DNA of 8,268 nt from the NCBI GenBank assembly GCA_946055365.1, contig CAMGFM010000046.1, positions 1 to 8,268 on the forward strand, given 5' to 3'. Positions 1 to 6,678 of this stretch are shown one piece after another. A program made the position numbers and the translations under genes. Origin of the DNA: an uncultured Prevotella sp. (GTDB taxonomy: Bacteria; Bacteroidota; Bacteroidia; Bacteroidales; Bacteroidaceae). The notes under the pieces were generated by a model that saw only the letters and a program-made list of their open reading frames with translations, was not told the DNA's origin and ran no database searches. Numbering within the stretch: position 1 is the first letter of the stretch; each line of letters opens with the position of its first letter.

Positions 1-43
1 ACAAAAGCAAAGTGCCACTCTGCGGAGGCAGAAGTGGCACTTT
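1..43 (-). terminator. Intrinsic terminator of the susCD operon
   Basis: On the minus strand, 12 bases after the susD stop codon, AAAGTGCCACT (43-33) pairs perfectly with AGTGGCACTTT (19-9). After one bulged base the stem continues for four more pairs (CTGC 31-28 with GCAG 23-20), closing a four-base loop. A T-rich tail (GCTTTTGT, 8-1) follows. The plus-strand side has no T-run, so it should work for the minus strand only. It ends the operon directly after susD. The stem contains the octamer GGCACTTT/AAAGTGCC that also builds the array and terminator near 7000-7145. Confidence 0.85.
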
Positions 44-55
44 ACTTTAATGGTA

Positions 56-1804
56 TCACAAGTTCGGATATTGGTTCTGCTTGAGTGCGCCGCCCGACTT
101 GATGATTTCGGTAGACGGATAGGGGAACACCATCATATAGTCCTGATATTGCTTCTTGTTCTTGTAGTCCTCGTAGTCGCCAACCACGTAATGGCCGTCA
201 GCGTCGCCGCGTCCGCCCTTGACAAGAGCCTCGTTATAGGTGTTGCCGTTGGCATCCACCCACTTGTCATCGCTGTTCTTGGTGACTACGATGTCGCCGC
301 CGTTGCCGTTGTCTACATAATAATAGTAGTGGCGTGCGCGCGGATGGGCGTTAAGCTCCTTGGAGGCGAGATTTTTTATCTCTGCCACGGAGCTGCGGTG
401 CCAGCGTTTGAGGTCGAAGAGGTGGTCGGTAAACTCAAATGCGAGCTCGCAACGACGCTCGTGGTAGAGGTCGGTCCATGTGGCGTCGCCCGTGAGCGGC
501 GTGAGGTGAGAGCGTGTGCGCAGGCGGTTGATGTCGGCTGCTGCCTTGTCGGCATGTCCCGTGGCAAGGTAGGCCTCGGCACGGAAGAGGAGCATCTCGG
601 CGAAGCGTATGAGAGGCATGTTGACACGTGCGGTGGGCCAGTCGCCGTTGGTATTGACATAGCCCTTGATGTCTGCGCTCTCATGCTTAAAGGGATCCAT
701 GTATTTGTTGATCATGAAGCCCGACTCCACGTCGGAGGTAGAGTAGAAACGGCGCGTAGAGCCAAAGAACTCAAACTCCTGGCCATACTCGAGTATGGAG
801 CGGAGGAGGCGTTCATTGCCCTCACCGTCCTTGAGCATCTCCTCATAGATGTCATAGGAGGGCTTGTTCTGGCCCCAGCCGTTGTAGATGCCCCAGCCTT
901 TGTTTTCGAGAATGACACCCGGGAACTCTGAACCGCCGCCTGTGTCACCGCCGTTGCCGGCTATGCCAAAGAGATATTCCTTGCTCCAGAAGTCAGAGAA
1001 GTCAGACGAGAAGAGCGAGGAGAAGCTCGGAGCGAGGTCGCGGCCATAGGTGGTCTCAAGCTCATTGACCGTGGTAATGACATTGTCCCACTGTGTGGCG
1101 TCCCATGTGGCCCAGTAGGCATAGACCTTGGCCTTGTAAGCCACGGCAGAAGCCTTGTGGGCGCGTCCGCGGTCGTCTGCGCCATAGTCCTCAAAGCACG
1201 GAAGACACCTGACGGCATTATCCATGTCTTCTATAATCATCTTGTAGTTGTCCACGACAGATGCCTGCTGCTTGGGTATGGAGTTGTCATAGCCATTGGG
1301 ATAGTCCTCATAGCGTGTGAACGGCACGCCCTGCTCTGCCGTGCCATAGCGGTAGGCAATCCAGAAGTGGCAGAAGCCACGCATGAAGTAGGCCTCGCCG
1401 AGCGAGCGTGTCTCTATGTCGGTGAGCTTCTTGGACTGCTGCTTGTCGAGCAGCTGTTCTACCACCCAGTTGGCACGCGCTATGACGGTGTTGAAGTTTC
1501 TGTAAGTGGTGGTGAGGGGGCTTTCATCGCCCGTATATTCGAATGTGGCGAGAGCAGGATAGCTTCTCGTGCGTCCCCACACCACATCGCAGGCGGCTCC
1601 CTGCTCCCAGAATATCTCGCGGCCGAAGAGTCCCTCCTGATGTATGGGCGCATAGAGAGCGTCAACGGCATCTATGGCCTGGTTGTCGTTTTGGAAATAT
1701 TGGGTTGTAGTGGGTGTTCCCTCCGACTGCACGTCCAAAAAGTCGCTGCACGAAGTGAGGAGCGCAAGGGAGAGAGCCGCTGTCATTAAATGTTTTGCCT
1801 TCAT
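56..1804 (-). CDS. susD-like: SusD/RagB-family surface nutrient-binding lipoprotein
   Basis: This 582-residue protein would sit on the outer surface of the outer membrane as the lid over its SusC partner and capture the substrate. A lipoprotein signal peptide is visible: Lys at residues 2 and 4, a hydrophobic stretch, and the lipobox L-T-S-C with the acylated Cys at 19, followed by the typical SDFLDV start of mature SusD proteins. The helical N-terminal part spans about 40-250. The C-terminal SusD signature is clear: MPLIRFAEMLLFRAEAYL (396-413), an INRLRTR stretch (425-431), and HERRCELAFEFTDHLFDLKRW (448-468). The end VFPYPSTEI...LKQNQYPNL (559-582) matches the family C-terminus. Between about 470 and 558 lies a Tyr-, Gly- and Asp-rich segment (RHYYYYVDNGNGGD at 491-504) that seems longer than usual. 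The gene follows susC after 34 bases and is followed by a terminator. The substrate cannot be read from the sequence; a glycan is the family default. Confidence 0.95.
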   Translation of the reverse strand: MKAKHLMTAALSLALLTSCSDFLDVQSEGTPTTTQYFQNDNQAIDAVDALYAPIHQEGLFGREIFWEQGAACDVVWGRTRSYPALATFEYTGDESPLTTTYRNFNTVIARANWVVEQLLDKQQSKKLTDIETRSLGEAYFMRGFCHFWIAYRYGTAEQGVPFTRYEDYPNGYDNSIPKQQASVVDNYKMIIEDMDNAVRCLPCFEDYGADDRGRAHKASAVAYKAKVYAYWATWDATQWDNVITTVNELETTYGRDLAPSFSSLFSSDFSDFWSKEYLFGIAGNGGDTGGGSEFPGVILENKGWGIYNGWGQNKPSYDIYEEMLKDGEGNERLLRSILEYGQEFEFFGSTRRFYSTSDVESGFMINKYMDPFKHESADIKGYVNTNGDWPTARVNMPLIRFAEMLLFRAEAYLATGHADKAAADINRLRTRSHLTPLTGDATWTDLYHERRCELAFEFTDHLFDLKRWHRSSVAEIKNLASKELNAHPRARHYYYYVDNGNGGDIVVTKNSDDKWVDANGNTYNEALVKGGRGDADGHYVVGDYEDYKNKKQYQDYMMVFPYPSTEIIKSGGALKQNQYPNL

Positions 1805-1806
1805 AT

Positions 1807-1820
1807 CTTAATATATTAAG
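1807..1820. repeat. Perfect 14-bp palindrome just before the susD start
   Basis: CTTAATATATTAAG is identical to its own reverse complement and lies two bases upstream of the susD ATG, in the 34-base gap after susC. No Shine-Dalgarno sequence is present in the gap. The A/T-only core could be a weak RNA hairpin, a protein site, or simply the AT-rich translation-initiation region typical of Bacteroidetes. The palindrome is certain; a function is not. Confidence 0.5.
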
Positions 1821-1838
1821 AGGTGCTTTTGTTGTGTA

Positions 1839-4800
1839 TTAATATGTAAGTCTCACTCCAAAGGAGAATGTCCTCGACACGGGGTAGCGCATGGCATCCC
1901 AGCCGCCGCACTCGGGGTCTATGCCAGAGTAGTCGGTGATGGTGAAGAGGTTTTCGCCGCTCACGTAGACGCTGAGTGAGCTGTTGCGATCGGCGAAGTG
2001 TGACCACTTGCGCATGAGCTTGGTGAGGTCATAGGACACCGTGACATTTTTGAGGCGCAGATAAGACGCATTCTCAAGATACCAGTCAGAGGCTGTAGAG
2101 AAGTTCTTGTTGGGGTCGCTCTTGGAGAGGCGCGGGATATTGGAGCCTCTGTTGGTCTCGCTCCACGCATTGAGTATCTCGGCGGAGCGGTTGAAGTTGC
2201 CCTCAACGTCACTCAGAGTCATAGACTTGGCCACGTTCATGGCCTTTGCGCCACCTACGCCCTGAAGCATGGCAGAGAATGAGAGGTCTTTCCACTTGAA
2301 GCCTGCCGAGAGCGAGAATGTGGTCTTGGGAGTGGCCGAGCCGCAATACTGGCGGTCAAGGTCGTTAATGGAGCCGTCGTTGTTGAAGTCGACAAACTTG
2401 AGGTCGCCAGCCTGTGCGTTGGGCTGTATGCGGTTGCCGTCCTTGTCTACATAGGCGGCAGCCTCCTCATCGCTCTGGAAGATGCCCGCTGTCTTGACGA
2501 GATAGAACGAGCCGAGAGGCTGTCCCTCTGCCGTCTGATAGCAATAAGGCACAATGCGGAACGATCCGTCGCCTGTCCACACGCCGGGGTTGCCCTCCTG
2601 GTCTCTCACGCCGATGTTTGACACCCAGTTCTTGAGCCAAGAGAAGTTGCCGCTGACATAATAAGACCAGTCCTTGCCGATGCGGTCGCGCCAGCTGAGC
2701 GACAGTTCCAGACCGCGGTTGCGCACCTCGCCCTGATTGACGAGCATCGCGTCAAGGCCTATCGACTGCGGCCAGTTCATTGACTGTGTCTGTATGAGGT
2801 TGAAAGTGCGCTTCTCAAACCAGTCAAACTGCATGGCGAGACGGTCGTTGAAGAGGTTGAGGTCAAGACCGAGGTCAAACTGCTCTGAGGTCTCCCATGT
2901 GAGGTTGTTGTTGAGAGCGGTCTTGTTATAATAAAAGGTGTTCCAGAGGTTGCCTTTCTCCACTCCGCCCTGCGCCTGTTCCTGCCATGTGGTCATGCCG
3001 AGGAGTGCCGACTTGTAGTTGTAGCCAATGGAGCCGAGATTGCCCACACGTCCCCAAGAGGCTCTGAGCTTGAGCAGCGACACGACGTCGTTTTTGGGGA
3101 AGAAACTCTCGTTGGAGATTTTCCATGCGGCGGTCACAGCGGGGAAGTCGCCGTGATTCTTGTCCTTGGGCAGACGGCCGGCATAGTCACGACGCCATGA
3201 GGCGGTGAGGAAATAGCGGTCGTCAAACGAATAGGCGAGACGTGCTATGAGCGACACGTTGGCATCGGGACCCGTAAGGTAGTCTTTGGCTGACACGGAG
3301 CCAGCGTTGGCAAGATATTGCATGTAGGCAGACTCGTCGGCAAAGGTCTTGCCGTTGACCTCGAAGCCTCTCACGTTGAAGTGGTCGGCAGTGGTGGAGA
3401 GGAGTGCGCCCACGGAGTGCTTGCCGAAGGTGTTGTCATAGGTGAGAGTGTTCTCTGTCTTCCACTGGTCGGTGCGATAGGTCGACTCGGTGAGCGAGTT
3501 GCTGCTGTTGGGCTTGCCCACCTCGTCACGGCGCGGGCTGAAGCCCTTGTAGTAGTTGCTCTTGAGATTGTAGGTGAAGCGGCTCACAAACTTGAGTCCC
3601 GGCACGATGTCGCCAATCTCGAGTGATGTGGTGGACCAGAGGTCGCTCGTGCGGTCAAAGATGTTCTTTGACTGGAGCGTGTTCATGGGGTTGACGGCAT
3701 CGCCGTGTATGTCGGCATAGTTGGAGCCATACTTGGCTATGTAGTCGGGGTCTTCGGTGGTAGTGCCGCCGTAGCCTGAGTTTGTGAAGGGGCTGTAGAC
3801 GGTCGCGCTCGCCGGCATGTAGATGGCAGAGAGGATAGGTCCGGTGTAGCCCTCATTGGTGGCAGTGGTGCGTCCCTCGGTGTTTTTCCACACGAAGTCC
3901 TCTGTTATGGCCACCCACTTGTTGAGCTGGTATCTGCCGTTGTAGTGCAGGGCGAGGTTGCGGCTGAACGTGCTTTCGAGAATGCCCTCGTCATTGTCAT
4001 AGGAGAATGATATGCGGTTGGCAAAAGAGTCGTTGCCCGTGTTGAGCGACACGTTGTGACGCTGGTAGAATGCCGTGCGGAAGATGGCATCCATCCAGTC
4101 GGTGCGCGTGGTACCAACCCACGGGTTCTTGCTGAGGTCCCATCCCTCGGGCAGAGACAGCCCGGCGTTGGCATATGACCTCTTGCGCATCTCTATCTCC
4201 TGCTCTGCATTGAGCGGCGTGGGCAGGTTCATGGCATTGCGCAGGCCGAACATGCCGTCATAAGATATGGATGTCTGTCCCTTTGCCGCCTTTTTGGTGG
4301 TGACAAGCACTACGCCGCCCGCACCCGACTGCGCTCCGTAGATGGCGGCAGAGGCTGCGTCCTTAAGCACAACGATAGACTCGATGTCGTTGAGCGATGA
4401 TATGGGCGCGCCAGGCACTCCGTCAACTACCCAAAGCACGTTGTCGCCATTCTGCGAGCCTTGTCCGCGGATGACGATGTTGGGTGCTGCGGTCGGGTCG
4501 CCGCCGTCTGCCTGCACGGTGACACCAGCAAGCTGTCCCTGAAGCATACTCTCGGTGGAGGTGACAGGACGCACGGCAAGCTCATCGACGTTGTTGACAA
4601 CACCTACGGCCGCCGAGAGATCCTTTTTCTTGGTGGCAGTGCCATAGCCGATGGCCACTACCTCGTTGAGCATCTGAGAGTCTTCAACGAGAACGATGGA
4701 CATCTCGCGCACGGAGGGGTTGGTCTTGACTTTCTTTGTGACATATCCTATGTATGACACCTCGATGTAAGCTCCCGGCTTGATGTTGTTAAGCACAAAC

Positions 4801-5054
4801 TCGCCGTTGGCGTTGGTAACGACACCCATCTTTGTGCCTACGGCCTTGACCGAGGCTCCTATGACAGGCTCACCATTGGCATCCCTTACGACACCCATAA
4901 CCTTTGCGCTGCCATATTGCTGCTGAATGTTCTCCGTCACAGCATCCCGAGTGTCAGCGGCGTATGCTGCCGAAGAGGAAAGAGAAAGCATGGAACATGC
5001 CGCCACTCCAAAGAGTCCGCATCTCCAATCTTTTTTAGAAAAACCTTTTCCCAT
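1839..5054 (-). CDS. susC-like: SusC/RagA-family TonB-dependent outer-membrane transporter
   Basis: This 1071-residue outer-membrane transporter would import its substrate into the periplasm using TonB/ExbBD energy, with the SusD-like protein as lid. Domains in order: a signal peptide with a basic start (KKDWR), a hydrophobic core and likely cleavage after AYA (residue 32); a carboxypeptidase-regulatory-like beta-sandwich (about 51-124, VMGVVRDANGEPVIGASV); the SusC motif EVVAIGYGT (131-139) near the TonB box; a plug domain (about 145-255) ending in the signature VVLKDAASAAIYGAQSGAGG (228-247); then the barrel. C-terminal hallmarks are YLENASYLRLKNVTVSYDL (992-1010), ENLFTITDYSGIDPE (1034-1048) and a final aromatic residue in FGVRLTY. 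There is no N-terminal STN domain, so anti-sigma/ECF signalling is not expected. An in-frame TAA lies 15 bases before the ATG, which fixes the start. It is first in the operon, and its length is normal for the family. Substrate unknown. Confidence 0.96.
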   Translation of the reverse strand: MGKGFSKKDWRCGLFGVAACSMLSLSSSAAYAADTRDAVTENIQQQYGSAKVMGVVRDANGEPVIGASVKAVGTKMGVVTNANGEFVLNNIKPGAYIEVSYIGYVTKKVKTNPSVREMSIVLVEDSQMLNEVVAIGYGTATKKKDLSAAVGVVNNVDELAVRPVTSTESMLQGQLAGVTVQADGGDPTAAPNIVIRGQGSQNGDNVLWVVDGVPGAPISSLNDIESIVVLKDAASAAIYGAQSGAGGVVLVTTKKAAKGQTSISYDGMFGLRNAMNLPTPLNAEQEIEMRKRSYANAGLSLPEGWDLSKNPWVGTTRTDWMDAIFRTAFYQRHNVSLNTGNDSFANRISFSYDNDEGILESTFSRNLALHYNGRYQLNKWVAITEDFVWKNTEGRTTATNEGYTGPILSAIYMPASATVYSPFTNSGYGGTTTEDPDYIAKYGSNYADIHGDAVNPMNTLQSKNIFDRTSDLWSTTSLEIGDIVPGLKFVSRFTYNLKSNYYKGFSPRRDEVGKPNSSNSLTESTYRTDQWKTENTLTYDNTFGKHSVGALLSTTADHFNVRGFEVNGKTFADESAYMQYLANAGSVSAKDYLTGPDANVSLIARLAYSFDDRYFLTASWRRDYAGRLPKDKNHGDFPAVTAAWKISNESFFPKNDVVSLLKLRASWGRVGNLGSIGYNYKSALLGMTTWQEQAQGGVEKGNLWNTFYYNKTALNNNLTWETSEQFDLGLDLNLFNDRLAMQFDWFEKRTFNLIQTQSMNWPQSIGLDAMLVNQGEVRNRGLELSLSWRDRIGKDWSYYVSGNFSWLKNWVSNIGVRDQEGNPGVWTGDGSFRIVPYCYQTAEGQPLGSFYLVKTAGIFQSDEEAAAYVDKDGNRIQPNAQAGDLKFVDFNNDGSINDLDRQYCGSATPKTTFSLSAGFKWKDLSFSAMLQGVGGAKAMNVAKSMTLSDVEGNFNRSAEILNAWSETNRGSNIPRLSKSDPNKNFSTASDWYLENASYLRLKNVTVSYDLTKLMRKWSHFADRNSSLSVYVSGENLFTITDYSGIDPECGGWDAMRYPVSRTFSFGVRLTY

Positions 5055-5139
5055 GTCTGGTTGATTTTAAGTATTTATATATGTATGTTGTCACAATGAG
5101 CCGTTGCTTATGACGCAGGCGACGGCGGTCGCAAGACAT
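5035..5139 (-). other. Possible 34-codon leader ORF overlapping the susC start
   Basis: An ATG at 5139-5137 opens a frame that ends in TAA at 5037-5035, 20 bases inside susC in another frame. The peptide would be strongly basic, beginning MSCDRRRLRHKQR and ending RHGKRFF. Translation of it would carry ribosomes over the susC start codon. There is no recognisable ribosome binding site and no known family. A second short frame of 26 codons, Arg-rich, lies further upstream in the leader (5188-5108). Both may be chance. Confidence 0.2.
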
Positions 5140-5257
5140 CTACCGCACGGTGCGCTGCCCGCCGACACGCCGCTCTGATGCAGCGCATGATATTAATAAA
5201 GCAGCAGCGTGTCAAGCCCACAATCAGTATTCGGGCCTGTGGGCCGCACGTTTTTTT
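5095..5257 (+). ncRNA. Candidate antisense RNA over the susC leader
   Basis: A plus-strand RNA of roughly 160 bases is suggested by a terminator-like hairpin with a T7 tail (5208-5257) where no plus-strand protein gene exists upstream, and by GC-rich stems just before it (5119-5132 and 5151-5187). Such an RNA would be fully complementary to the susC leader. The 5' end is a guess. Only a poor promoter match is seen (TTG at 5061-5063, then TATGTTG from 5084). Cis-antisense RNAs next to susC genes are known in Bacteroides, for example DonS in B. fragilis. The same stems could instead act in the susC leader mRNA on the other strand. Confidence 0.25.
5208..5257 (+). terminator. Terminator-like hairpin, plus strand, inside the susC leader
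   Basis: GCCCACA (5216-5222) pairs perfectly with TGTGGGC (5238-5244). Outside an internal loop, CGTG (5208-5211) pairs with CACG (5247-5250). Seven T residues follow directly (5251-5257). The 15-base loop is larger than is usual for an intrinsic terminator, and part of the loop and right arm can pair differently (GGCC with GGCC), so confidence is limited. No plus-strand coding gene lies upstream. Confidence 0.42.
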
Positions 5258-5300
5258 ACATTTCTGTACTTACAGATTGACGTTAGTCAAGTAAGCAGTG

Positions 5301-5336
5301 CAAATGTATATATATTTTAAGACTTAAGCAAGCAAA
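5301..5336 (-). promoter_or_regulatory. Predicted susCD promoter
   Basis: Read on the minus strand, TACATTTG (5308-5301) matches the Bacteroidetes -7 consensus TAnnTTTG exactly and is followed by C. Upstream, CTTG (5332-5329) lies 20 bases away and TTTG (5336-5333) 24 bases away as possible -33 elements. Transcription should start near 5290-5296, which gives the operon a leader of about 240 bases, long enough for regulatory RNA structure. Confidence 0.65.
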
Positions 5337-5542
5337 ATAGTTAAATTCTTCAAATTGTAACCATATTTTATGCGCGCTGTATTGTGTGCGTCCCGTACCC
5401 TAAAACTTCTCGTTGGCAAAAGCACTCAGCAGGGTTTCAAGTCACAAGCAGGCATATCAACAGCACTGACACACACGCAGACAGGAGGGAGAGGCATGAC
5501 ATTTCATTTGCACGACATTTTTTAGGACTGGGCTTACACAAA

Positions 5543-5573
5543 AAATCGTTGTATCACTTTGTGATAACGATTT
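5543..5573. promoter_or_regulatory. Inverted repeat over the fba -33 box (possible operator)
   Basis: AAATCGTT (5543-5550) is mirrored by AACGATTT (5566-5573), and inside it ATCAC (5553-5557) by GTGAT (5561-5565). The left half carries two extra bases (GT, 5551-5552). The centre TTT and the following G form the -33 element TTTG (5558-5561). A dimeric regulator bound here would block or affect polymerase at the fba promoter. No regulator gene is in the window. Confidence 0.4.
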
Positions 5574-5588
5574 AAAATATTATCTTTG
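5558..5588 (+). promoter_or_regulatory. Predicted fba promoter
   Basis: TTTG (5558-5561), a 19-base spacer, then TATCTTTG (5581-5588) followed by C. This matches the Bacteroidetes primary sigma consensus TTTG-N(19-20)-TAnnTTTG. The start of transcription is expected around 5593-5596, leaving a leader of about 80 bases before the fba ATG. Confidence 0.8.
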
Positions 5589-5604
5589 CATCACAAAAAG
5601 GCAA

Positions 5605-5623
5605 ACGCTTTGACGCAAAGCGT
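5605..5623 (+). promoter_or_regulatory. Stem-loop at the 5' end of the fba leader
   Basis: ACGCTTTG (5605-5612) pairs perfectly with CAAAGCGT (5616-5623) around a three-base loop. It begins about ten bases after the predicted transcription start, so it could protect the mRNA 5' end from decay. It is not followed by a T-run and is not a terminator. Confidence 0.4.
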
Positions 5624-5629
5624 GACACT

Positions 5630-5683
5630 ATGGTTAAAATCAATTTTATAAGCTTTTCAAAATACAAAAAACAATTATGGTAA
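5630..5683 (+). other. Possible 17-codon leader ORF overlapping the fba start
   Basis: ATG at 5630 opens a frame encoding MVKINFISFSKYKKQLW. Its TAA (5681-5683) ends four bases past the fba ATG (5677-5679), so the last codons TTA-TGG-TAA enclose the fba start. It begins seven bases after the leader stem-loop. The arrangement would suit translational coupling. AT-rich leaders often contain such frames by chance, and no ribosome binding site supports it. Confidence 0.2.
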
Positions 5684-6678
5684 ATTACAAAGACCTTGGT
5701 CTTGTGAACACCCGTGAGATGTTCAAGAAGGCCGTTGCTGGCGGCTATGCCATCCCAGCATTCAACTTCAACACAATGGAGCAGATGCAGGCTATCGTTC
5801 AGGCTGCTGTAGAGACAAAGTCTCCGGTTATCATGCAGGTGTCGAAGGGCGCACGTGCCTATGCCAACGGCACTATCCTCCGCAACCTCGCAAAGGGTGC
5901 CGTGGAATATGCTAAGGAGCTTGGCTGCGAGAAGCCCGAGATCGTGCTTCACCTCGACCACGGTGACACTTTCGAGATCTGCAAGGAGTGCATTGACAAC
6001 GGCTTCTCTTCTGTAATGATCGACGGCTCTCACCTCTCATTTGAGGACAACATCGCCCTCACAAAGAAGGTTGTGGAGTATGCACATCAGTTTGACGTGA
6101 CCGTAGAGGCTGAGCTTGGCGTACTCGCAGGTGTAGAGGACGAGGTGTCTGCCGCAGAGTCTCACTACACACAGCCGGGTGAGGTGATAGAGTTTGCCAC
6201 ACGCACTGGCTGCGACTCACTTGCCATCTCTATAGGTACATCACACGGTGCCTACAAGTTTACACCAGAGCAGTGCACCGTAGACCCGCAGACTGGCCGT
6301 CTCGTGCCTCCTCCTCTTGCATTTGACATCCTCCACGCCATCGAGGAGAAGCTGCCCGGCTTCCCCATCGTGCTGCACGGCTCTTCTTCAGTACCGCAGG
6401 ACGAAGTGGAGACTATCAACAAGTACGGCGGCAACCTGCCCAACGCAATCGGCATACCCGAGGAGCAGCTCCGCGAGGCTGCAAAGTCAGCAGTTTGCAA
6501 AATCAATATCGACTCTGACTCTCGCCTTGCCATGACAGCAGCTATCCGCAAGCACTTTGCAGAGCATCCCGACCACTTCGACCCGCGCCAGTATCTCAAG
6601 CCTGCACGCGAGAACATGAAGAAGATGTACATCCACAAGATCGTGAACGTGCTCGGCTCTGACGGAAAACTCGGATAA
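5677..6678 (+). CDS. fba: Class II fructose-bisphosphate aldolase
   Basis: This cytosolic, zinc-dependent enzyme reversibly splits fructose 1,6-bisphosphate into dihydroxyacetone phosphate and glyceraldehyde 3-phosphate in glycolysis and gluconeogenesis. The 333-residue protein is complete. The family signature HLDHG is at 92-96 (catalytic Asp94, zinc ligand His95). VEAELG follows at 143-148, GTSHGAYKF at 187-195 (zinc ligand His190), and VLHGSSS at 232-238 (zinc ligand His234). The phosphate-binding segment NIDSDSR is at 277-283. All expected active-site residues are present and nothing is truncated. The chosen ATG gives the usual N-terminus (VNTREMFKKAVAGGYAIPAFN); the leader is A/T-rich with no Shine-Dalgarno, as is normal in Bacteroidetes. 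The gene is monocistronic, with its own promoter and terminator, divergent from susC and convergent with the TPR gene. A ketose-bisphosphate aldolase of another specificity (tagatose or sedoheptulose bisphosphate) is possible but less likely. Confidence 0.96.
   Translation: MVNYKDLGLVNTREMFKKAVAGGYAIPAFNFNTMEQMQAIVQAAVETKSPVIMQVSKGARAYANGTILRNLAKGAVEYAKELGCEKPEIVLHLDHGDTFEICKECIDNGFSSVMIDGSHLSFEDNIALTKKVVEYAHQFDVTVEAELGVLAGVEDEVSAAESHYTQPGEVIEFATRTGCDSLAISIGTSHGAYKFTPEQCTVDPQTGRLVPPPLAFDILHAIEEKLPGFPIVLHGSSSVPQDEVETINKYGGNLPNAIGIPEEQLREAAKSAVCKINIDSDSRLAMTAAIRKHFAEHPDHFDPRQYLKPARENMKKMYIHKIVNVLGSDGKLG

Larger units (their letters stand above)
5055..5676. other. Divergent susC/fba intergenic region
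   Basis: These 622 bases separate two divergent genes. The half nearest susC (about 5100-5250) is GC-rich and full of inverted repeats: GCGAC/GTCGC (5119-5123 with 5128-5132), TGCGCTGC/GCAGCGCA (5151-5158 with 5180-5187) and the terminator-like stem at 5208-5250. A smaller stem, CGCA with TGCG (5144-5147 with 5151-5154), would compete with the second of these. The susC promoter lies near 5301-5336 and the fba promoter at 5558-5588. Between about 5340 and 5540 no gene or clear signal was seen. Confidence 0.7.

Noticed and set aside
50..931. Plus-strand open frame of 293 codons opposite susD
   Set aside because: It is the antisense shadow of a clear SusD gene; the peptide is a low-information run of Val/Leu/Ala/Gly with no family features and no promoter.
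1157..1789. Plus-strand open frame of 210 codons opposite the susD N-terminal half
   Set aside because: Antisense shadow; the real lipoprotein signal and SusD domains are on the other strand.
5230..5246. GGCC-GGCC hairpin around 5234-5244 as a separate element
   Set aside because: It has only four pairs and competes with the better seven-pair stem of the terminator-like structure at 5208-5250.
5483..5525. Strong Shine-Dalgarno-like AGGAGGG with an ATG six bases later (nine-codon frame MTFHLHDIF)
   Set aside because: Bacteroidetes rarely use this signal, the frame is only nine codons, and it lies upstream of the only supported plus-strand promoter.
5384..5575. 63-codon plus-strand frame in the divergent intergenic region
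   Set aside because: It starts at a GTG, has no family resemblance, and runs through the -33 element and inverted repeat of the fba promoter, so it is very unlikely to be coding.
5055..5676. ECF sigma/anti-sigma control genes for the SusCD pair
   Set aside because: No such genes are present and the SusC has no N-terminal STN domain, so this control type is not supported.
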